This document shows positions 1 to 9,221 of a stretch of DNA of 64,000 bases, one piece after another. The stretch is from Spartobacteria bacterium UBA5019 (lineage in GTDB: Bacteria; Verrucomicrobiota; Verrucomicrobiia; Chthoniobacterales; Terrimicrobiaceae). Positions within the stretch are counted from its first letter, which is position 1; each line of letters begins with the position of its first letter. The notes under the pieces were generated by a model, which searched no databases, was not told the DNA's origin, and was given only the letters and a program-made list of their open reading frames with translations. Where the stretch lies: positions 1 to 64,000 of the forward strand of contig DGXZ01000030.1 in the NCBI GenBank assembly GCA_002396485.1, written 5' to 3'. Position numbers and translations under genes: made by a program.

Positions 1-514
1 GATCTGAACCGATTGCAAAGACGGGAACGATGTGATCGTAATCTTTATCCGGGGATGGAAGGCTATCTTCTCCAAAATCGGATTGGTTCTCAAAAACGCC
101 TATGATAACGGGATAGCCTTGCGTAACATTTTTCTTCACCCACCCCAAAAAAGCGAGGGTTTCAGCGGGGCGTGCATGCCATGTCTCATATTCCAAGCGC
201 ATGGATTTAGCAGCAAGCTCATCGTTATTTCCCAGCAAAAGTTGGCTGCTTTTGCTCGACTGGGGCACCCCCGGCGAAGCCAATCGCCGGGCTTCATATT
301 GTGAGCAATATTGACCGAAAAAAAGTCCAGCAGAGATGAAACTCGTCTCTCCGCAATAACCATAATTCTCATTCCATTGAAGCCTGGGCGGAATCTCAAG
401 GGAAAATTCGTTGCGACTGGGGATATCCTTGGCGACTTTGGGCGACGCAGCGAATGCTGTTGTTAAAATCGTTGGCAGTAAAAATGATAAAACTTGGAAG
501 GATTTGATAAACAT
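1..514 (-). CDS. Secreted C39-like papain-fold cysteine peptidase, 3' end cut off by the window
   Basis: Reading the minus strand from an ATG at 514 gives an uninterrupted 171-codon frame to the window edge. Residues 1-23 are a signal peptide (MFIKSFQVLSFLL core, ending TAFAA), so the product is exported. The mature part has QWNENYGYCGETSF, where Q and C fit the oxyanion Gln and nucleophile Cys of C39-like peptidases. Further on, DKDYDHIVPVFAI supplies a His followed by a beta strand, as expected for the second catalytic residue. The C-terminal end lies beyond position 1. No Shine-Dalgarno motif precedes the ATG. Family is inferred from these motifs; peptidase activity and substrate are unknown. 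Confidence 0.7.
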   Translation of the reverse strand, partial: MFIKSFQVLSFLLPTILTTAFAASPKVAKDIPSRNEFSLEIPPRLQWNENYGYCGETSFISAGLFFGQYCSQYEARRLASPGVPQSSKSSQLLLGNNDELAAKSMRLEYETWHARPAETLAFLGWVKKNVTQGYPVIIGVFENQSDFGEDSLPSPDKDYDHIVPVFAIGSD

Positions 515-788
515 AGGTTTTTTAATCGAATTTGTTACAGGGGCAGATAAATTATTAAGCGGTATTCCAAGACAAAGAATAGGTGGGAATTTTATAGGGC
601 AGAATTCAGTATGCCGTCAAGGATTTCTGATCCATTCTCAGCGTTTGTCAAGTTAGGGCATTGCCTTTTACTTTTTGCGCGGCTGATGATTGGAGAATGC
701 CTGTTGTTTGAACAGGTGATCGTATTGATTGGGCCTAAAAAAAATTTCTTCGCGCAGGGCCTCCGTTTGTTCATAGTTTGCGGGTTTT
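515..788. other. Divergent intergenic region before gcvT
   Basis: 274 bases between the divergent peptidase gene and gcvT. I see no convincing ORF. A small perfect hairpin lies at 700-716 (CCTGTT, five-base loop, AACAGG). I looked for a glycine riboswitch, common upstream of gcvT, and did not recognise its conserved core. Promoters for both genes should be here but no clear -35/-10 pair stands out. Confidence 0.4.
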
Positions 789-1850
789 ATGCGAACTCCA
801 CTCTTCGACCAACATCTTGCCACCGGCGGCCGCATGGTCGAATTCGCAGGCTGGGAAATGCCCGTTCAATATACCGGAATCCTTCAAGAGCACAAAGCCG
901 TGCGCGAAGCCTGCGGTGCCTTCGACATCTCCCACATGGGCGAGTTTTTCGTGAGCGGCACCGGGGCCACGGCTTGGCTCGATGGATTGCTCACCAACAA
1001 TCTCACCGCACTCCCGGTCGGCCATGCCCAATACACGATCCTCCTCAATGAACGCGGCGGGGTGATTGACGATCTCATCGCCTACCGCCTCGGGGAGGAA
1101 AATTATCTCCTCATCGTGAACGCCGCCAAAATCCCGGAGGATGCCGCTTGGCTGCGCAAGCATGAGGTGCCAGGCGTTCATTTTGAGGACCGCAGCGCAG
1201 AATTCGCCGCTCTCGCGATTCAAGGACCTCAAGCCGCATCGGTCTTTGAAAAACTCTTCCACCGCCCGATGCCCGCAGAACGCAACCGGGTCGAGGAAAT
1301 CCAGCCCGGACGCTCGTTCATCGCCACCACAGGCTATACCGGCGAGGCGGGATTCGAATGGGTCATGCCCGCCGCAGAAGCCGCCGCTGCCTGGCAAGCC
1401 GCTCTTGATGCGGGAGCGACGCCCTGCGGACTCGGGGCGCGCGACACACTCCGCCTCGAAATGTGTTACCCGCTGAACGGCTCCGATCTCTCACCGGACC
1501 GCACCCCGCTCGAAGCCGGGCTGGGATTTTTCGTCGATCTGAAGAAGCCCGACTTTATCGGCCGTGATGTCCTTCTTGCCCAGAAGGCTTCCATACTTCC
1601 CCACAAGCTCTGTGCGCTTCGCGTTCTCGACAAGGCGCCTCCCGTGCGTCCGCACTACAAAGTCTATGTCAACGGCGAGCCGGTCACCGAGACCACCAGC
1701 GGTGCTCTTTCTCCCAGCCTCGGCTACGGCATTGCCATGGCCTATCTGCCGCCTGCCTACTGCGATATCGGCCAGATGGTCGACATCGAAGTCCGCTATC
1801 GCCGCTTCCGCGCCCAAGTCGTCAAAAAACCATTTTACAAAAAACCATGA
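789..1850 (+). CDS. gcvT: Glycine cleavage system aminomethyltransferase (T protein)
   Basis: 353 aa, normal family length. GcvT transfers the methylene group of the aminomethyl-lipoyl arm of GcvH to tetrahydrofolate, releasing ammonia. Recognisable features are the N-terminal PLFDQH and VEFAGWEMPVQY, the central TGYTGEAGFEW, and ARDTLRLEMCYPL, all typical of the GCV_T fold. The C-terminal barrel ends in KPFYKKP. The ATG at 789 starts MRTPLFDQH, as in relatives, but has no Shine-Dalgarno motif. The stop overlaps the gcvH start by four bases, indicating translational coupling and one transcript. Confidence 0.95.
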   Translation: MRTPLFDQHLATGGRMVEFAGWEMPVQYTGILQEHKAVREACGAFDISHMGEFFVSGTGATAWLDGLLTNNLTALPVGHAQYTILLNERGGVIDDLIAYRLGEENYLLIVNAAKIPEDAAWLRKHEVPGVHFEDRSAEFAALAIQGPQAASVFEKLFHRPMPAERNRVEEIQPGRSFIATTGYTGEAGFEWVMPAAEAAAAWQAALDAGATPCGLGARDTLRLEMCYPLNGSDLSPDRTPLEAGLGFFVDLKKPDFIGRDVLLAQKASILPHKLCALRVLDKAPPVRPHYKVYVNGEPVTETTSGALSPSLGYGIAMAYLPPAYCDIGQMVDIEVRYRRFRAQVVKKPFYKKP

Positions 1851-2227
1851 ACATTCCTGAAAACCTGCGCTACGCCACCTCCCACGAGTGGATTCTCGTT
1901 GATGGCAACACTGGAACCGTCGGCATCACCGACCACGCTCAAGCCGAACTCACCGATATCGTTTTCGCCGAGCCTCCCGCGATTGGAAAATCCGTGAAAG
2001 CCGGAGATGTCGCCGCTGTTGTCGAATCCGTAAAAGCTGCCAGCGACATCTACGCGCCTGTCGGCGGCGAGGTCATCGAACGCAACGAAGCCATCGAAGC
2101 CGATCCTTCCCTGCTCAACACCGATCCCTTCGGCGCAGGCTGGATTTTTAAAATCCGCATTGCCGACGCCGTAGAACTTGCTGCGCTCAAAGACGCCGCC
2201 GCCTATCGGGAGCAGATCGGAGCATGA
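1847..2227 (+). CDS. gcvH: Glycine cleavage system H protein (lipoyl carrier)
   Basis: 126 aa, typical length. GcvH shuttles the aminomethyl intermediate between GcvP, GcvT and lipoamide dehydrogenase on a lipoylated lysine. The motif ESVKAASDIYAP places that lysine at residue 63. N-terminal YATSHEWI and GITDHAQAELTDIVF are family signatures. It overlaps gcvT by four bases at its start and the next small ORF by four bases (ATGA) at its stop, so translation runs on into the inserted pair that separates it from gcvP. Confidence 0.96.
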   Translation: MNIPENLRYATSHEWILVDGNTGTVGITDHAQAELTDIVFAEPPAIGKSVKAGDVAAVVESVKAASDIYAPVGGEVIERNEAIEADPSLLNTDPFGAGWIFKIRIADAVELAALKDAAAYREQIGA

Positions 2228-2454
2228 CCATTACGGAGTTCGAGGATTTTCTCGATGCAACCAAGCACATGACGGCCGTTCAGCGCGCCGAGGCTTATGG
2301 CATCGATATTTCCTTGATCGACGAAAACCTCCGACTCACGCCCACCCAAAAAATCCGGCAAAACGATATCGCCCTCAACCAAGCGGAAGCACTCCAAGCC
2401 GCCCTCCATCAAACCCGTGCCAAATCTGGAATCCATCGCCTGCCGACTCGTTGA
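2224..2454 (+). CDS. Small protein of unknown function, partner of the downstream nucleotidyltransferase
   Basis: 76 aa, starting with MTITEFEDFLDATKHM. It is largely helical by composition, charged, with no membrane segment or signal peptide. Its ATG overlaps the gcvH stop (ATGA), and its 3' end overlaps the start of the nucleotidyltransferase-like gene by 38 bases. Small helical proteins encoded directly before AbiEii/DUF6036-type nucleotidyltransferases are often their cognate partners, so an antitoxin or accessory role is plausible. I recognise no specific family and the role is inference only. Confidence 0.55.
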   Translation: MTITEFEDFLDATKHMTAVQRAEAYGIDISLIDENLRLTPTQKIRQNDIALNQAEALQAALHQTRAKSGIHRLPTR

Positions 2455-2902
2455 GGCCAAGGTGGAGTTTGTGCTCTGCGGCGGGTTGGCTGCCTTTCTT
2501 CAGGGATCTTCTATTCTCACAACGGATGTCGATGTCGTTTGCGATATGGGCAGCGAAAACATCAGACGCCTTTTCGATGCGGTCAAAGATTTGCATACGT
2601 ATCACCGTATGACGCCCGGACGGATTCCTTTTACGCTGGAGCAACTCACAACCCAGCCATTTCAGGATATTTACCTTGCCACCGACTGGGGGCAACTCGA
2701 CTGCTTTGGAAATGTCAAAGGTATCGGCGGATACAGCGAATGCCTCAAGTTGAGTGAACCAATCGAAATGGCAGGTTTCACCATGATGACTCTGAGTCTG
2801 GAGGGTATACTCATTGCAAAACGCGCCATGGGAAGACCCCGCGATTTACAAGCCGTTTTCGAACTCGAAGCTGCCCGCGAAAGAAAAACCAACCTACACT
2901 GA
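2417..2902 (+). CDS. Nucleotidyltransferase-fold protein (AbiEii/DUF6036-like)
   Basis: 161 aa. The N-terminal segment CGGLAAFLQGSSILTTDVDV matches the GG...G-S...T-D-x-D pattern of minimal nucleotidyltransferases related to AbiEii toxins and DUF6036. The two Asp residues of TDVDV would bind metal. Near the C-terminus, SLEGILIAKRAMGRPRDLQ resembles the helical segment that ends many such proteins (K...R.KD). It lies between gcvH and gcvP, partly overlapping the preceding 76-aa ORF, and ends 24 bases before gcvP. Substrate unknown; a toxin-antitoxin or abortive-infection type role is inferred. Confidence 0.7.
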   Translation: MPNLESIACRLVEAKVEFVLCGGLAAFLQGSSILTTDVDVVCDMGSENIRRLFDAVKDLHTYHRMTPGRIPFTLEQLTTQPFQDIYLATDWGQLDCFGNVKGIGGYSECLKLSEPIEMAGFTMMTLSLEGILIAKRAMGRPRDLQAVFELEAARERKTNLH

Positions 2903-2926
2903 TCGCCAATCGTTACTCTTTTTCAA

Positions 2927-5707
<2,781 letters not shown>

Positions 5708-5713
5708 GCCTGC

Positions 5714-6472
5714 TTAGACAGGCTGTGTGCCTTTGCAGTCGGGATATTTCGTGCAGCCCCAAAATTGCTGCCCGGCATTCTTGCCGCTTTTTGCGGTGCG
5801 AAGGGCCATGAGCGAACCACACTGAGGGCACTTTGGGGGCAGATCGTTCGGATCAGTCCGATCAGGCGGATCAGTCCGATCTTGCTGCCTGCGGTGGGCG
5901 AGCCTTGCCGTCGCGAGTTGCTCGGAGTAGCCGCCGCCTTCCACAAAGCCCTTTTCGAGCGCGGCAATCTGGCGATCAAGGAGGAAGTTCGCCTGGTTGA
6001 TCAGGCAGATGAGTGTGTTCGCCCGCACCGCCGAGTCGCTGCTTTCGAGCCAGCGTGAGTAAAGTTCAAAGCGCTCTTGGTCGTTGAGATCAGTCAGATC
6101 GGACTGATCTGACCGATCTTTTCGGAAATCCTGCGGGATGCGCCGCACGGCGCTGGCTTCCTTGCCGTCGGGGGCCCATTGCGGGAGTCGCCGGTGGCGC
6201 AGGTAGTCTTCGTAGTCGAGGAGAAGCTCCTCCAAACTTGCGCGGGCGACATTCACCAAGCGCAGCTCGGTCTGCGATGATGTCGCCGATGCCCGACTGC
6301 CTTCTGCGATGTTTTGCCTGCCGCTACGCGCGGCCTGGATCATCTGGTCCACGGTGCGGGAGCGGGAATCCAGAAACTTTTCGCAAAACCACACCGTCGC
6401 ATCGTAGATGATCGTCGCTGTCTGAAAGCTTGCGGTGTCACGGTAACCACCGCTTGGTCGCAATTTTTTCAT
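5714..6472 (-). CDS. Four-helix-bundle suffix-domain protein with C-terminal topoisomerase-type zinc ribbon
   Basis: 252 aa. Residues about 15-130 look like the 23S rRNA intervening-sequence-type four-helix bundle (DQMIQAARSGRQNIAEGS). The C-terminus has KCPQCGSLMALRTAKSG...WGCTKYPDC, a four-cysteine zinc ribbon as in DNA topoisomerase I, the architecture I know as the four helix bundle suffix domain. Two low-complexity tracts (DRSDQSDLTDLNDQ and DRTDPPDRTDPNDLPP) separate the parts and are encoded by 9-base GATC-containing repeats at 6088-6122 and 5839-5882. It is divergent from the TerC gene with only 33 bases between starts. Function unknown. Confidence 0.8.
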   Translation of the reverse strand: MKKLRPSGGYRDTASFQTATIIYDATVWFCEKFLDSRSRTVDQMIQAARSGRQNIAEGSRASATSSQTELRLVNVARASLEELLLDYEDYLRHRRLPQWAPDGKEASAVRRIPQDFRKDRSDQSDLTDLNDQERFELYSRWLESSDSAVRANTLICLINQANFLLDRQIAALEKGFVEGGGYSEQLATARLAHRRQQDRTDPPDRTDPNDLPPKCPQCGSLMALRTAKSGKNAGQQFWGCTKYPDCKGTQPV

Positions 6473-6505
6473 GGGTTCGATTTTTCGAGTTGGTAAGGTG
6501 TACGC

Positions 6506-7369
6506 ATGCCAGCCGGTTTCAATGAGATTATTGCAAACATATCGCTTCCAACCTCGGCGGCGCTCATCGAGGCGCTTCCGGTCATTGTTTCGCTAATCAT
6601 TATCGAGGGCCTGCTGAGCGTGGACAATGCCCTTGCTATTGCCGCGATGGCGAACCACCTGCCGAGCCGTCAGAAGTATCTCGCGCTCAAATTTGGCATC
6701 ATCGGAGCGTATTTTTTTCGTGGGCTCTGTCTCGCCTTCGCAGCATGGATCATCGAAAATCCGTGGCTCAAAATCTGTGGTGCGGCGTATCTGGTTTACC
6801 TGATGTGCGACCACTTCCCTGGCTCGGAGGACACGAAGAGTGCGGAGCCCTCCAAAATGGCACAGCGCGGGTTCTTCGGGACGATCGCGGCCATCGAGAT
6901 CATGGATCTCAGCTTGAGTGTCGACAATGTTGTTGCTGCTGTCGCGATGAGCCCGAAACTCTGGGTTGTGTGCACTGGCGTCTTCATCGGGATTCTTGCA
7001 CTCCGGTTTGTGGCAGGCGCATGCATCCGGCTCATTGAAAAATTTCCCATCCTCGAGCACACGGCGTTTGTTCTCGTGGGCTATGTCGGATTCATCCTCG
7101 TTTACGAATTGCTCAGTGATCCGCACTCCGGCATTCAAATCTTGCCTGGCCCCGTGCATGTGACGACATGGCAGAAATTCATCGGAATCGTGCTGATTAT
7201 TGGTGTCTCGATTTCCTACATGAGGAGCGCTCTCGTGAGGGATGCCATGCGTCCGCTCCTTCGTTTCATCCGAATTCCCATGAACGCCCTTGCCGCACTG
7301 GTCGGTTTTGTTTTGAAGGCTTTGTTTTTTCCGTTCCGTAGCCTTGTGCGGCTCCTAAAGGCGGCTTGA
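6506..7369 (+). CDS. TerC-family integral membrane protein
   Basis: 287 aa, about seven to nine membrane segments. Two internally related motifs, GLLSVDNALAIA (about residue 35) and LSLSVDNVVAAVA (about 140), carry the acidic membrane residues characteristic of TerC/DUF475 proteins. Members have been linked to metal efflux, notably manganese, and to metallation of exported enzymes. The start region has AAGGTG about ten bases before ATG, one of the few Shine-Dalgarno-like sequences in the window. No yybP-ykoY riboswitch fits in the 33-base gap upstream. A second TerC paralogue lies at 35080-35907. Ion specificity cannot be read from sequence. Confidence 0.85.
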   Translation: MPAGFNEIIANISLPTSAALIEALPVIVSLIIIEGLLSVDNALAIAAMANHLPSRQKYLALKFGIIGAYFFRGLCLAFAAWIIENPWLKICGAAYLVYLMCDHFPGSEDTKSAEPSKMAQRGFFGTIAAIEIMDLSLSVDNVVAAVAMSPKLWVVCTGVFIGILALRFVAGACIRLIEKFPILEHTAFVLVGYVGFILVYELLSDPHSGIQILPGPVHVTTWQKFIGIVLIIGVSISYMRSALVRDAMRPLLRFIRIPMNALAALVGFVLKALFFPFRSLVRLLKAA

Positions 7370-7432
7370 GGGGCGGCAGATTTGCCATCTCCCGCGCATG
7401 GCGGATGTTTTGTGGAAACACCAAGCATCCGA

Positions 7433-8761
7433 ATGAGAGAGTTTGTTCCGAAGATTCCCAAAAAAAGGCTCGAGGCCGTTGCGACTGCGGCATTCGCAGT
7501 CCTGATGCTTCTTTTTGCGGCGGACAGTTGGTTTTCCCGCATGACGAGCCAAAATCTTCTCGAATCGATCGTCTGGGTTGATCTGAAACACGGTCAGCTT
7601 GATCTAGCGAAGGACCTCCAATTCGAACTCAAGGACGCCGAGTCTGCACTTCGCAGCTATGTCATAACGGGCAATTCCGCGAAGCGTGACGAATATCTCA
7701 AAAAGTCCGCCGCAATCATGGATGAGCGCTTTGCGAATCTGATTGGAACGGCTGCCGGTGATGAGCAAATGCTCCACACGCTCGACCGGATCGGCGGTCT
7801 GATTCAGCGTCGGTTGGATCTATTGAATGAGTCCCACATGGCCTATGAAACCGGTTCGGGTGGCCAGAACCCGATTCACCGCAAGGGCGACTTGGTCATG
7901 GAGCAAATCACAGCCGCATTTCAGGAGTTCGTGGCCGACCAGCATCAACTCCTGCAGGCCCGCATTTTGGAGCGAAAACATGAATCTGATCGGTTGATGT
8001 ATGCGATGCTGGCAAGTGGTGTGCTGGCGGTGGCCATTGCTGTGCTTGCCCTGACGGTGATTCTTCGCGGCCTCTACAGACACCGAGAGGCCGAAGAAAA
8101 AAGCCGCGCCAGCCTTGAGGAGAAGGAGAATCTATTAAAAGAGATTCACCACCGGGTGAAAAATAATCTTCAGATCATTTCCAGCCTACTTCTGCTGCAG
8201 GAATCGAAATTGAAGGATGCCGAGGCGGCAGAAATCTTTTCCGAATGTCGCGAGAGAATCCAATTCATGGCCCGCCTCCATGAGCAGCTCTACACTTCGG
8301 GGAACCTGCAACGAATTGAATTTGGAAAGAATCTCGCTGAAATCGCGGAGACGCTTCTGCATTCCCACACGCCTTCAGGCTGCCAATTGACGTTGGAAAA
8401 GAGTATCGATCCGCTTGAGCTTGATGTGGATACCTCGCAGGTGCTGGGCTTGCTCGCCACCGAGCTGCTTTTGAATTCCCTGAAACATGGGTTCAAAGGC
8501 CGCAAGACGGGAACCATTCGCTTGGAACTTCACGGTGGAGCAAAAAATTCCATGGTCGTCAGCGATAACGGAGTCGGCCTTCCCGTCAATTTCGACAGTC
8601 TAAAAAGCGGCCGAATGGGTATGAATCTCGCGCATGCACTCGCCAGGCAGATTCGCGGCGAAGCAAACTTTTCAAACAATCCTGAAGGAGGAACTCGCGT
8701 GGTGGTGGGGTTTTCCCTTGAGGCCACCTTGAAAAGCACTCCTGCTGGACGAAATTCCTAA
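7433..8761 (+). CDS. Membrane sensor histidine kinase, CHASE3 and HisKA_2 type
   Basis: 442 aa from the ATG at 7433; an in-frame TTG at 7382 would add 17 unlikely residues. Order: basic N-terminus, membrane segment, CHASE3-like extracytoplasmic region with DAESALRSYVITGNS, second membrane segment (about residue 200), H-box EIHHRVKNNLQIISSLLLLQ, then a HATPase_c domain with N-box ELLLNSLKHGF and G-box VSDNGVGLP. The H-box is the HisKA_2 form. It ends one base before a response regulator without output domain, so the pair probably acts through protein contacts or a second regulator. Signal unknown. Confidence 0.9.
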   Translation: MREFVPKIPKKRLEAVATAAFAVLMLLFAADSWFSRMTSQNLLESIVWVDLKHGQLDLAKDLQFELKDAESALRSYVITGNSAKRDEYLKKSAAIMDERFANLIGTAAGDEQMLHTLDRIGGLIQRRLDLLNESHMAYETGSGGQNPIHRKGDLVMEQITAAFQEFVADQHQLLQARILERKHESDRLMYAMLASGVLAVAIAVLALTVILRGLYRHREAEEKSRASLEEKENLLKEIHHRVKNNLQIISSLLLLQESKLKDAEAAEIFSECRERIQFMARLHEQLYTSGNLQRIEFGKNLAEIAETLLHSHTPSGCQLTLEKSIDPLELDVDTSQVLGLLATELLLNSLKHGFKGRKTGTIRLELHGGAKNSMVVSDNGVGLPVNFDSLKSGRMGMNLAHALARQIRGEANFSNNPEGGTRVVVGFSLEATLKSTPAGRNS

Positions 8762-8762
8762 T

Positions 8763-9170
8763 ATGGAACCGACACGCATTTTGATCGCCGAGGACGAGGC
8801 GATCACCGCCACCGCACTGAAAAGCGAACTTGTCTCGCTTGGCTACGAAGTGGTGGGAATCACGGACACCGCCGAGGATGTCGTCCGCGCCGCAGGGGAA
8901 TTGCAGCCGGATGTCGTCTTCATGGATATAACCCTGAAGGGCGTGCTCGACGGCATCACCGCCGCCGTGGCGATTCGAGGGCGGACTGGTGCGCCGGTTG
9001 TTTTTCTGACGGCCCATGCGGATGAAAAAACGATGAAGCGCTCTGTTTTTGCGGGGCCTTTTGAATACATCCTCAAGCCATTCACTCGACAAGAGCTTCA
9101 AACCGCAGTGGAGGCTTCGCTCCAAAAGAGCCAAGTGGAACTTCAGGCACGAACGATGCTGCAGCGCTAA
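8763..9170 (+). CDS. Stand-alone response regulator receiver protein
   Basis: 135 aa, receiver domain only. ILIAEDEAITA supplies the acidic pocket, VVFMDITLKG the phospho-acceptor Asp, VVFLTAH the conserved Thr, and YILKPF the invariant Lys. No DNA-binding or enzymatic output domain follows. It starts one base after the histidine kinase stop and is surely its cognate partner. HisKA_2 kinases often pair with such single-domain or RNA-binding regulators; here nothing beyond a short charged helix follows. The P-type ATPase gene begins 51 bases downstream and may share the transcript. Confidence 0.9.
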   Translation: MEPTRILIAEDEAITATALKSELVSLGYEVVGITDTAEDVVRAAGELQPDVVFMDITLKGVLDGITAAVAIRGRTGAPVVFLTAHADEKTMKRSVFAGPFEYILKPFTRQELQTAVEASLQKSQVELQARTMLQR

Positions 9171-9221
9171 AAGGTAATCCCAGTCTCGCTTTTGCGGGGA
9201 CGATCACCAAGCATTCCCAAA

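Noticed and set aside
515..788. Glycine riboswitch before gcvT
   Set aside because: The conserved core could not be recognised; only a small hairpin is seen at 700-716.
6473..6505. yybP-ykoY manganese riboswitch before terC
   Set aside because: Only 33 bases separate the divergent genes, too short for the aptamer.
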